Positions 1-5,031 of a DNA stretch of 5,031 bases are shown in pieces (the first letter of the stretch is position 1; every line of letters begins with the position of its first letter). Below the pieces are notes generated by a model. The model did not search any database, was not told the DNA's origin, and saw only the letters and a list, made by a program, of their open reading frames with translations. Made by a program: the position numbers and the translations under genes. Origin of the DNA: JBGOTP01 sp041476545 (lineage in GTDB: Bacteria; Acidobacteriota; Vicinamibacteria; Vicinamibacterales; CAVVIG01); contig JBGOTP010000370.1 of the NCBI GenBank assembly GCA_041476545.1, forward strand, positions 1 to 5,031. Direction: 5' to 3'.

Positions 1-656
1 AGAAGCCGGCGCCACACGGTGAATTTCACAAGCAGATCGGCATTCAGGACTACTACCATGGCCACGCGTCGGTGGCCGAGCCGCGTGGGAAGCTTGGGTG
101 CATCCAGCAATTCGGCACGCCGCAGACCGCGTACATGGTGCGCCATGCGGGGGAATGGATCGATCATCGGTACACCGGCCTCGTTCGGAGCATCGCGCAC
201 ACCGTGAAGCCGTGGTTCGTGCCCCTCGGCGTTCCCCACACGACCGGCTTCATCGTGATCGCCGAGGATCGCCCCCAGGCCGGCAATCGTATCTCGCTAG
301 CGGATGGAAAGACGACGTTCGGGATGCCGCGGGCGACGATTGCGCATCAGTACAGTGCCCGCGACATCGCGGCCCGCGATACGCTGACGGCCGTCGCCGA
401 ACGGATTCTCTGGAAGGCGAAGGCGGTGAGTATTTTTCGCGATCCGATCAATACGTTCTCGCACGCCGTGGGCACCGTCCGGATGGGCGACGATCCCTCG
501 CGGTCTCCGCTCGACGGGTGGGGAGCATTCCGCGGCGTCGACAACCTGTATGTCACCGATGGCAGCGTCCTGCCGCGATCCGGCGGCGTGAATCCGTCGC
601 TCACCATCGCCGCGAACGCCCTTCGGACCGGCAAATGGATTGCGGCGAATCTCTGA
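1..656 (+). CDS. GMC-family FAD-dependent oxidoreductase, C-terminal part (5' truncated by window edge)
   Basis: The reading frame is open from position 3 (first full codon) to the TGA at 654-656, giving 217 residues with no stop, so the start lies outside the window. The last 90 residues match the GMC oxidoreductase C-terminal domain: HAVGTVRMG supplies the catalytic histidine (codon 462-464), the stretch NLYVTDGSVLP is the flavin-contacting strand, and GGVNPSLTIAANALR carries the second catalytic position as asparagine (codon 591-593). The N-terminal Rossmann FAD-binding part is not in view. Members of this family oxidise alcohols, sugars or polyols, passing electrons to oxygen, quinone or a cytochrome; the substrate cannot be read from this fragment. 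The next gene, a Gfo/Idh/MocA oxidoreductase, starts 45 nt downstream on the same strand. The family call is firm; substrate and cell location are unknown. A GTG at position 72 is internal, because coding similarity continues upstream of it. Confidence 0.92.
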   Translation, partial: KPAPHGEFHKQIGIQDYYHGHASVAEPRGKLGCIQQFGTPQTAYMVRHAGEWIDHRYTGLVRSIAHTVKPWFVPLGVPHTTGFIVIAEDRPQAGNRISLADGKTTFGMPRATIAHQYSARDIAARDTLTAVAERILWKAKAVSIFRDPINTFSHAVGTVRMGDDPSRSPLDGWGAFRGVDNLYVTDGSVLPRSGGVNPSLTIAANALRTGKWIAANL

Positions 657-701
657 CCGCTGTATGTAGGGTCCTTTTTTGACTTCTCAGTTCTCACTTT
701 G

Positions 702-1727
702 ATGAACATCGCCATCCTCGGTTCCGGCCAGGCCGCCGAGATCCACTCGAAGACGCTCCGAGCCGTGGCTCCGCGTGTCCAGCGGTACTACGCCAGCCGT
801 GACGCCGCGCGCGCCGCGGCCATCGCGTCGCGTTTCGGCGGGGCTGGGCATTTCGGCAGCTATGAAGCCGCGCTGGCGAGCCGGGACATCGATGTCGTCA
901 TCATCGGCCTGCCGCCATCGATGCATCTCGAGTGGACGCGTCGTGCCCTCGACGCCGGCAAGCACGTCATCGTGGAGAAGCCGCCGTTTCTCAGTGTGTC
1001 GGCACTCGACGATGTCGAGGCGGCGGCGGCACGCGCCGGGCGCCAGGTGATGGTGGCGGAGAACTACTTCTACAAACCGCTCACAGGGCTCCTCCGGACG
1101 ACCATCGACCATGGCGATCTGGGCGATGTGCTCTTCATCCAGCTCAACGCGATGAAGCAGCAGAAGACGAGCGGCTGGAGAAACGATGCGGGACTGTCTG
1201 GCGGGGGAGCGCTCTTCGAGGGAGGCATCCATTGGGTGAGCCTTCTCGCCAATATCGGACTTACGCCGCGGCGCATCCGCGCCGCGTTTCCACACTCTAG
1301 GGCAGGCGGGGCAGGCGGGGCAGGTCGGGCGGGCGAGGCCCGCCTTCGCCCGCATGAAACCGGTGCGGGCTTCGGCGAGGCAAGCAGCGAACGAAGCGCG
1401 CTCGTCACCATCGAGTACGCTGAGGGTGCGGTTGCCACGTTGTCGTACTCGTGGGATCTGCCCGCGCTCGTGAACGGCCTGCGCGTCTCGCGTGTCTACG
1501 GCACGAGGGGTACGCTGAGATTCGAGACCAACGGCCTGTGCGCGGTCGAAGTCGGTCAGCACAACAGACTGTCCTTCCCGGGCGTGGTGGATCTGGCCGG
1601 CTATCGTGCGATGATGACGGACTTCCTTGCCGCCATCGAAGAGAGCCGTCCGCCCGCGTACAATCTGACGCTGGCTCGTCGCGATCTGCGTCTGATAGAA
1701 GAGGCCTACGGCAGCGTCTCCGGCTGA
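702..1727 (+). CDS. Gfo/Idh/MocA-family NAD(P)-dependent oxidoreductase
   Basis: This 341-residue protein is of the usual family length. The N-terminal Rossmann fold begins at once with MNIAILGSGQAAEIH (nucleotide-binding GxGxxA, residues 7-12). The family signature HVIVEKPPFLS at residues 88-98 contains the catalytic lysine (K93), and GGGALFEGGIHW at 167-178 carries the conserved histidine (H177) of the C-terminal alpha/beta domain. Such enzymes oxidise or reduce sugars, cyclitols or related hydroxyls in the cytoplasm; the substrate is not evident. I chose ATG 702; a TTG directly before it (699) is possible but adds only one residue. No Shine-Dalgarno sequence is visible. Residues about 199-230 are anomalous: a Gly/Ala/Arg-rich insertion encoded by a GC-rich 9-bp repeat and two hairpins, lying where the family normally has a short link before the strand ALVTIEYAEGAVATLSYSW. 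The gene probably heads an operon with the three membrane genes downstream, the first starting 8 nt after its stop. Confidence 0.93.
   Translation: MNIAILGSGQAAEIHSKTLRAVAPRVQRYYASRDAARAAAIASRFGGAGHFGSYEAALASRDIDVVIIGLPPSMHLEWTRRALDAGKHVIVEKPPFLSVSALDDVEAAAARAGRQVMVAENYFYKPLTGLLRTTIDHGDLGDVLFIQLNAMKQQKTSGWRNDAGLSGGGALFEGGIHWVSLLANIGLTPRRIRAAFPHSRAGGAGGAGRAGEARLRPHETGAGFGEASSERSALVTIEYAEGAVATLSYSWDLPALVNGLRVSRVYGTRGTLRFETNGLCAVEVGQHNRLSFPGVVDLAGYRAMMTDFLAAIEESRPPAYNLTLARRDLRLIEEAYGSVSG
1301..1336 (+). repeat. Four-copy 9-bp tandem repeat inside the Gfo/Idh/MocA gene
   Basis: Two identical units GGCAGGCGG (1301-1309, 1310-1318) are followed by two diverged units, GGCAGGTCG (1319-1327) and GGCGGGCGA (1328-1336). 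The unit length is three codons, so the array keeps the frame and encodes an AGG-AGG-AGR-AGE pattern. It forms the first half of a low-complexity insertion in the host protein. Confidence 0.85.
1328..1370. repeat. Pair of GC-rich inverted repeats (REP-like) within the coding region
   Basis: There are two adjacent perfect inverted repeats. The first is GGCGGGC (1328-1334), a 3-nt loop, then GCCCGCC (1338-1344). The second is GCCCGCA (1348-1354), a 9-nt loop, then TGCGGGC (1364-1370). Two neighbouring GC-rich stems beside a short tandem repeat resemble dispersed palindromic (REP-like) elements that are usually intergenic. Here they are translated in frame. Whether copies exist elsewhere in the genome cannot be seen from this window. 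Confidence 0.6.
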
Positions 1728-1735
1728 CAACATCC

Positions 1736-2572
1736 ATGACCTATCTGCTGTTTGCGCTCGCTATTGGTGCCCTCGCGGGTCTTCACACCGCCACGTGGGG
1801 CATGTACAAGGATGCTCCGCACGAAGGGTTTACCTGGTTCCGCTACTTTCGCAGTCCCATGGTTGCGTGCGTCATGGCACTGATTGCGTATCTGGTGGCG
1901 AAGCCCGATCTGAGTCGTCCAGGGCAGGTCGTCCTCTTCTTCGGCCTGGTCTACGTGCTCGAACGCGGAGCGATCGAGTTCTGGAAGACGTTCCTGCGTG
2001 ACGAAGATCAGAGCAAGTACTTCATCCCGATGCAGTTTGCGGTGTTCGGCAAGGTGATTCAGGGCAAGACACAACGTCTGCTCATCGGATTCCCGATGGC
2101 GCTCGTTATCGTCTTCGTCTTCCTCGGCGTCCACTGGATCTCACGACGCATCGGCCCTCCGGGCGGCGTGTCGATGGCGATCGTCTTTCTCGTCATGAGC
2201 ATCAGTGGGTGGATTTCGGCGTTTCTCGGCGCCTGGAAGGACGCGCCCGTCGAAGGGTTCGAGACGCTCAAGTTCTTCCGCAGCCCAGTCGCGGCCGGAG
2301 TGTACGGCGTCCTGCTCGCGCCTTTTACCACGAGCTATCTGCTGGTCGTGTGCGCGGCGCTCGGCTTCACGATCGCGACGCTCGAGACCTACAAGACGTT
2401 TTTCTTTCCGTCGAAACCGCGCGGCAAGTTTGCCGGGAAACCGATCCTCTATCCGGACATGCTCGAGCGGCGGCGGCCGTTTGCGATCCTCTATGCCGGC
2501 ATCTGGGCGCTGATGATTGCCGCCTTCGTGCTGGCGTACTCCCAACCATCAGGCCCGGGCCTGTTGCGATAG
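1736..2572 (+). CDS. Polytopic membrane protein with internal tandem duplication, family not recognised
   Basis: This protein has 278 residues and about eight hydrophobic helices, at roughly 1-20, 42-57, 64-80, 113-134, 145-165, 185-200, 201-216 and 248-268. It consists of two copies of one unit: helix, the loop motif KDAPxEGF...FRSP, two helices, an acidic/KTF motif, a charged stretch, then a helix. The loop motif occurs at residues 24-41 and 167-184 with 11 of 18 positions identical; IEFWKTF (80-86) pairs with LETYKTF (216-222). With four helices per unit, both motif loops should face the same side; the positive-inside balance weakly favours the cytoplasm. I do not recognise the family. ATG 1736 is chosen because it begins directly at the first helix, 8 nt after the upstream stop; extending further upstream would overlap the Gfo/Idh/MocA gene. 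No Shine-Dalgarno sequence is visible, so translation may be coupled. A transporter, lipid-handling protein or membrane scaffold are all open possibilities. Confidence 0.88.
   Translation: MTYLLFALAIGALAGLHTATWGMYKDAPHEGFTWFRYFRSPMVACVMALIAYLVAKPDLSRPGQVVLFFGLVYVLERGAIEFWKTFLRDEDQSKYFIPMQFAVFGKVIQGKTQRLLIGFPMALVIVFVFLGVHWISRRIGPPGGVSMAIVFLVMSISGWISAFLGAWKDAPVEGFETLKFFRSPVAAGVYGVLLAPFTTSYLLVVCAALGFTIATLETYKTFFFPSKPRGKFAGKPILYPDMLERRRPFAILYAGIWALMIAAFVLAYSQPSGPGLLR
1805..1858 (+). repeat. First copy of the duplicated KDAPxEGF...FRSP segment
   Basis: This 54-bp stretch encodes residues 24-41 of the duplicated membrane protein (YKDAPHEGF followed by TWFRYFRSP). It pairs with 2234-2287. Identity is clear at the protein level (11 of 18) but lower in DNA, which suggests an old duplication under selection on the protein motif. 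Confidence 0.8.
2234..2287 (+). repeat. Second copy of the duplicated KDAPxEGF...FRSP segment
   Basis: This 54-bp stretch encodes residues 167-184 (WKDAPVEGF followed by ETLKFFRSP), the counterpart of 1805-1858. It lies after the fifth hydrophobic helix just as the first copy lies after helix one, so the whole half-protein, and not only this loop, appears duplicated. Confidence 0.8.
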
Positions 2573-2583
2573 CCCGGCCGATC

Positions 2584-3219
2584 GTGACCGCCCTCTCGCA
2601 TGTTGAACAGCTCGCTCGTCGGCGGCAGGCCGGCTGTGTCACGCTTGCGGCCGTGGCCATCGTCTCGGGTGTCACGTTTCTGGTGGCGCCACCGTACCGG
2701 GCGCTGGTCGGGTACGGACTCTATGCCATTCCCGCGCACCTTCTGATTTCGTTCCTGCCCCATGAGCCCTATCTGTTCTATGTCGCGAAGCTGTACCCGC
2801 CCAGGCTGATCGCGACGGTCGGGACAGTCTCCTGCTCGGCGGCCATCGTGCTCGACTACTGGCTGATTGGCTGGTTCGTGAACATGGGGCTTGTGCGATC
2901 GCGGCTGGACCAGTCGCGTGCGTATCAGATCGCCGAACGCATTTTCAGAAAGGCGCCGCCATTGCTGATTGCCGGCGCGGCATTGGCGCCGGTCCCGTTC
3001 TATCCGGTGAAGATCCTCGCGATCGCCTGCGACTACCCGCTCATCTGGTTCATGATCGCGCTGGCCGTTGGTCGCTGGCCCAGGTTCTATCTGCTGGCCG
3101 TCGGGGGACAGAAGGTGCAGGCGCCGAATTCGTGGCTGCTCTGGGCCACTCTCGGACTGGCGGTCGTCGCCGTGCTGCAGATCTGGCGCACGCGTCGGAA
3201 TCGAGCCCGGCCCGAGTAA
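2584..3219 (+). CDS. VTT-domain (SNARE-associated/DedA-superfamily, YqaA-like) membrane protein
   Basis: This protein has 211 residues, a short basic N-terminus (EQLARRRQ) and several hydrophobic helices. Two signatures point to the VTT (formerly SNARE-associated Golgi) domain: the re-entrant-loop-like LISFLPHEPYLFYVAKLYPP at residues 54-73, and the later VPFYPVKILAIACDYP (137-152) followed by GRWPRFYLLAVGG (163-175), which resembles the P-x-K and GR..RF pattern of YqaA-type proteins. Superfamily members include undecaprenyl-phosphate flippases and lipid scramblases; the substrate here is unknown. The start is taken as GTG 2584, 11 nt after the preceding stop; there is no ATG nearby, and any start further upstream would overlap the previous gene. 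No Shine-Dalgarno sequence is seen, so coupling to the upstream gene is likely. A second, different VTT-like gene follows after 18 nt. The fold call is fairly confident; the exact start is less so. Confidence 0.78.
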   Translation: MTALSHVEQLARRRQAGCVTLAAVAIVSGVTFLVAPPYRALVGYGLYAIPAHLLISFLPHEPYLFYVAKLYPPRLIATVGTVSCSAAIVLDYWLIGWFVNMGLVRSRLDQSRAYQIAERIFRKAPPLLIAGAALAPVPFYPVKILAIACDYPLIWFMIALAVGRWPRFYLLAVGGQKVQAPNSWLLWATLGLAVVAVLQIWRTRRNRARPE

Positions 3220-3237
3220 GGGCCAGCGACACAAGAC

Positions 3238-3813
3238 ATGGCCAACCGTTCCGCCATTCGTTATGGATTCCTGGCGATCTGGCTGCTGGTGGCGATTGCG
3301 GCGCTCTACCTGTATTTCTTTCACAGAGCATTCCTCCAAACCCGTCTGGACACCGCCCTCTCCGCCACCGCGATGGCGGCGGGCGTCTTATATCTCGTCC
3401 TATGGTCCGTCCGGCCGTTCACCCTCATTCCGCCGACGTTTCTGCTCTTCGCGGCGATACCGTTCTTTTCGCCGATTCTGTTGTTGTCGCTCACGCTTGT
3501 CGGGATCGCGATTTCCTCCTCGATCTTCTATTGGTTTTCGGAGGTGCTGCACCTGGATGAGGCGTTTGAGCGAAGGTACCCGGAGCACATCGGGCGCATG
3601 AAGGCGACACTTCAGCGACACGAGCTCCCGATTATCATCGGCTGGAGTTTCTTCCTATTCCTGCCGACCGACGTGCTCTGCTACGTGTGCGGCACGTTGA
3701 GGATTGATTTCAAGAAGTTTCTCTTCGGCGTAGTGGTGGGGGAGGGCACGGTGTTCGGCATCTACATCTTCCTCGGCCAGTACGTGATCCACCTGCTGCC
3801 CTTCGGACTCTGA
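3238..3813 (+). CDS. VTT-domain (TVP38/TMEM64-like) membrane protein
   Basis: This protein has 191 residues: one N-terminal helix (about 8-28), a second (about 43-58), then the core VRPFTLIPPTFLLFAAIPFF (58-77) leading into a long hydrophobic hairpin (78-100). An amphipathic charged segment (102-129, rich in E, R and K) precedes FLFLPTDVLCYVCGTLRIDF (139-158) and a final helix (162-187). The order R-P-x-x-x-I-P then, after a charged linker, L-P-x-D-x-x-x-x-x-x-G matches TVP38/TMEM64-type VTT proteins, though the arginine usually found just before the second motif is replaced by hydrophobic residues. The role in this family is membrane lipid or polyprenyl-phosphate handling. The start at ATG 3238 gives a charged N-terminus (MANRSAIR) and an 18-nt gap to the previous stop; no good Shine-Dalgarno lies at the normal distance (an AAGGG at 3218-3222 is too far). 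It is the last gene of the run, and a convergent gene follows. Confidence 0.82.
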   Translation: MANRSAIRYGFLAIWLLVAIAALYLYFFHRAFLQTRLDTALSATAMAAGVLYLVLWSVRPFTLIPPTFLLFAAIPFFSPILLLSLTLVGIAISSSIFYWFSEVLHLDEAFERRYPEHIGRMKATLQRHELPIIIGWSFFLFLPTDVLCYVCGTLRIDFKKFLFGVVVGEGTVFGIYIFLGQYVIHLLPFGL

Positions 3814-3828
3814 GCCAACGGCGTTCAA

Positions 3829-3855
3829 CGCAGAGGCCGCCGAGCGCGTAGAGAA
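3829..3855. repeat. Degenerate 9-bp-periodic repeat in the convergent gap
   Basis: Between the two convergent stop codons lie three diverged 9-bp units, CGCAGAGGC, CGCCGAGCG and CGTAGAGAA. They share a CGYMGAG-like core and resemble the CGCAGAG-type repeats scattered through intergenic DNA of many environmental bacteria. No classic stem plus T-run terminator is visible in the 66-bp gap. Confidence 0.4.
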
Positions 3856-3879
3856 ACTCATGGCTGGACGCTCTCGGAA

Positions 3880-4692
3880 TCACCTGCCGGCAAGGGTGTC
3901 GCGGGTGTGTTCGAGCATGAAGGTGAGCGAATCCTTCGGAATGCTCGTCAGGAAGGGACCAATGAGCCAGCCCAATCCCGTGGGGATGCGCCGGCTCAGG
4001 GTGATCGATTCGCACTGCACGTAGGTGCCACCGTCGCGCTCCAGAAAACGCCAGTACGAGTTGAGGCGCCAGAGGTATCCGCCGTCCTGGCCCACCGGTT
4101 TCTCTGTTTCCTTCGGTGTGTCCGGATGATCGACTTCGGCGATGCGTGTGCTGACGATGCGGCTGTAGGCGCGGGTCGGACTGGGACGCGTGAATCGCGC
4201 CTCGTGCTCGCTGTTCACAACGACCGTGATCACCTTCTTCATGAAGAAGCGCAGCGAGATGCGGAACATGTCTCCGTCGCGTTCGAGCAGTGTGGATCTC
4301 GCGATGGCCGGCTTGAAGATGTCGGCGTGCCGGCCGTAGTCTTGCATCAGCGCGACGGCGCGATCGACTGAAATCCCAGGCACGAAGACCGCGCCCAGCC
4401 AGTGGTGAATGAGTCCGCCGGGCACGTCGAGTTTCTTCCCGGCCTGCCTTGTCTCGAGCCGTTCGATCAACAGGCCGCCTTTCTTGAGCGCGTCGAGCCT
4501 GGTCCGCCGATCCGGTTCAGCCCGGTCATCGACCCAGAGAAACCGAGCAGCGTCGTTCAGCGTCGCGTCGCTCTGGCGCTCCGTCTCGGCGACATACCGA
4601 TCGAAGGCGGCGACAGTCCGCGGCTGCAGGTCGGCGGCCGCGGCCTGGGAACCTGCAAGCGCCAATAGGATGACGACACCTCCGGCTTTCAT
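3880..4692 (-). CDS. Exported START/SRPBCC-like domain protein
   Basis: This protein has 270 residues. Residues 1-20 form a signal peptide: a basic start (MK), a hydrophobic core VVILLALAG and an AAA ending, with likely cleavage before D21; there is no lipobox cysteine. After a charged helical stretch (21-85), residues about 90-265 look like a helix-grip START/polyketide-cyclase fold: GLIHHWLGAVFVPG, then a helix with DYGRHADIFKPAIARSTLLER typical of the first helix-strand junction, a run of beta strands including FRISLRFFMKKVITVVV, GGYLWRLNSYWRFLERDGGTYVQCES, and a C-terminal helix. Such domains bind hydrophobic ligands in a cavity; the ligand is unknown, and a periplasmic location is inferred. 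I chose ATG 4692 over GTG 4698 because GAGG at 4701-4698 sits 5 nt before it, while the GTG lies inside that ribosome-binding region. It is convergent with the VTT genes and preceded by an overlapping mini-ORF. Confidence 0.82.
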   Translation of the reverse strand: MKAGGVVILLALAGSQAAAADLQPRTVAAFDRYVAETERQSDATLNDAARFLWVDDRAEPDRRTRLDALKKGGLLIERLETRQAGKKLDVPGGLIHHWLGAVFVPGISVDRAVALMQDYGRHADIFKPAIARSTLLERDGDMFRISLRFFMKKVITVVVNSEHEARFTRPSPTRAYSRIVSTRIAEVDHPDTPKETEKPVGQDGGYLWRLNSYWRFLERDGGTYVQCESITLSRRIPTGLGWLIGPFLTSIPKDSLTFMLEHTRDTLAGR

Positions 4693-4730
4693 CGCCACCT
4701 CGAGAAGCAGAGCGACAGGATTCGAATCAT
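4689..4730 (-). CDS. Putative 13-codon leader peptide overlapping the START-like gene's start
   Basis: An ATG at 4730 opens a 13-residue frame, MIRILSLCFSRWR, ending in a TGA at 4691-4689. Its stop overlaps the ATG of the START-like gene in an ATGA junction, the classic arrangement for translational coupling. It has the best ribosome-binding site in the window, AGGAGG at 4741-4736 with a 5-nt spacer. The peptide is hydrophobic/basic like the start of a signal peptide, so an alternative is that a small indel has split a longer signal sequence into two frames. It is seen only as sequence; expression is unproven. Confidence 0.5.
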   Translation of the reverse strand: MIRILSLCFSRWR

Positions 4731-4735
4731 GACGA

Positions 4736-4741
4736 CCTCCT
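4736..4741 (-). promoter_or_regulatory. Strong Shine-Dalgarno sequence AGGAGG before the mini-ORF
   Basis: Reading the minus strand, AGGAGG is followed by a 5-nt spacer and ATG 4730. It is the only full consensus ribosome-binding site in the window; the five plus-strand genes have none. It suggests that ribosomes load here and reach the START-like gene by coupling or by its own weaker GAGG at 4701-4698. Confidence 0.65.
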
Positions 4742-4783
4742 GCACGTAATGCGTAACGCGGCGGACAGTCGGCTCATGCTCAC

Positions 4784-4801
4784 CGGCGCGTAACGGCGCC
4801 G
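4784..4801. other. Short GC-rich hairpin in the gap upstream of the START-like gene
   Basis: A perfect 6-bp stem, CGGCGC and GCGCCG, encloses a 6-nt loop GTAACG (plus strand). The loop with its flank, GCGTAACG (4788-4795), is repeated exactly at 4751-4758. No T-run follows on either strand, so it is not a standard intrinsic terminator; it could be a weak attenuating structure, a protein-binding site, or chance in GC-rich DNA. Confidence 0.35.
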
Positions 4802-4810
4802 ACGTCGCTT

Positions 4811-5031
4811 CTAAGGACGCACCACGTTTCGAGTAATCACCGTGCGCTCGCAGGCGAATCCGCCTCCGGGGCAGACCTGGACGGTGAGAGTGACTTTACC
4901 CGGCGTGACCGGCACGAGTGTGCCGGTGCGGACGGTGTCCGTTGCCCCCAAGGCCGTCCATTTGGCGATAGCTTCGTGGTCCGATCGCCACGTGACCGTG
5001 CACGTATAGCAGCCGGTGCCGTTCTCGAGAG
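4811..5031 (-). CDS. C-terminal end of a probable Ig-like extracellular protein (5' truncated by window edge)
   Basis: On the minus strand a frame is open from the right edge to the TAG at 4813-4811, giving 72 residues with no start in view. The visible part alternates polar and hydrophobic residues as in beta strands. A segment KWTALGATDTVRTGTLVPVT then PGKVTLTVQVCPGG resembles the end of a bacterial Ig-like (Big-type) domain, where a W-x-x-x strand and a PG-x-x-T-x-T-V turn are typical. Four cysteines (CYTC near the start, then VCPGGGFAC) could form two disulfides, fitting an exported protein. The chain ends soon after with ERTVITRNVVRP, so this is the last domain. It lies 80 nt upstream of the mini-ORF in the same direction and could share a transcript with the START-like gene. 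The domain family is tentative; that the frame is coding is more likely than not. Confidence 0.55.
   Translation of the reverse strand, partial: LENGTGCYTCTVTWRSDHEAIAKWTALGATDTVRTGTLVPVTPGKVTLTVQVCPGGGFACERTVITRNVVRP

Noticed and set aside
671..680. T6 run (675-680) after the GMC gene as an intrinsic terminator
   Set aside because: No GC-rich stem lies directly before the T-run, so read-through into the next gene is at least as likely.
1301..1370. CRISPR or mobile-element end
   Set aside because: The units are 9 bp and adjacent with no spacers, and there is no transposase or target-site duplication that I can identify.
687..1733. 348-codon open frame on the minus strand opposite the Gfo/Idh/MocA gene
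   Set aside because: It is the antisense shadow of a GC-rich gene. Its translation is Arg/His/Asp-rich with no domain pattern, whereas the plus-strand frame has clear Rossmann and EKP motifs.
1451..1735. Upstream extension of the duplicated membrane protein within the same frame
   Set aside because: It overlaps the end of the Gfo/Idh/MocA gene and encodes an Arg/Ser-rich chain typical of an out-of-frame reading; ATG 1736 starts directly at the first helix.
2491..3339. 282-codon minus-strand open frame across both VTT genes
   Set aside because: It spans two plus-strand genes and their gap, is rich in Arg/Gln/Asp with no hydrophobic segments or motifs, and is explained by codon bias on the opposite strand.
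3907..4371. 154-codon plus-strand open frame opposite the START-like gene
   Set aside because: It has no signal peptide or domain features and is antisense to a frame with a clear signal sequence and fold pattern.

Overview
The window is GC-rich, densely packed bacterial chromosome. The mix of a GMC oxidoreductase, a Gfo/Idh/MocA dehydrogenase, VTT-domain membrane proteins, a secreted START-like protein and GC-rich 9-bp repeats would fit an environmental Acidobacteriota-type genome (for example Vicinamibacteria). That placement is a low-confidence inference, because there is no rRNA or marker gene here.

Layout. Positions 1-3813 carry five plus-strand genes in one direction: the C-terminal part of a GMC-family flavin oxidoreductase (cut by the left edge), a Gfo/Idh/MocA NAD(P)-dependent oxidoreductase, an unrecognised membrane protein of about eight helices built from two tandem copies of one four-helix unit, and two different VTT/DedA-superfamily membrane proteins in a row. 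Gaps between the last four genes are only 8, 11 and 18 nt, so they probably form one operon; the GMC gene lies 45 nt upstream and may belong to it. A short convergent gap (3814-3879) follows. Positions 3880-5031 hold minus-strand genes: an exported START/SRPBCC-like protein, preceded by a 13-codon reading frame with a perfect Shine-Dalgarno sequence whose stop overlaps the START gene's ATG, and upstream of that the C-terminus of a Cys-rich, probably Ig-like extracellular protein that runs off the right edge.

How the genes might work together. Two soluble redox enzymes of families that often act on sugars or polyols sit with three integral membrane proteins. Two of these are of the VTT/DedA superfamily, some members of which move polyprenyl-phosphate or other lipids across membranes. 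A working guess is modification plus membrane handling of a glycan- or lipid-linked substrate. The sequence shows the gene order, spacing and family signatures; the joint pathway is inference.

The most interesting items are the duplicated membrane protein with its twice-repeated KDAPxEGF...FRSP motif, a GC-rich repeat with hairpins inserted in frame in the Gfo/Idh/MocA gene, the tandem pair of dissimilar VTT proteins, and the coupled leader-like mini-ORF. No tRNA, rRNA, CRISPR array, transposase or phage gene is visible.
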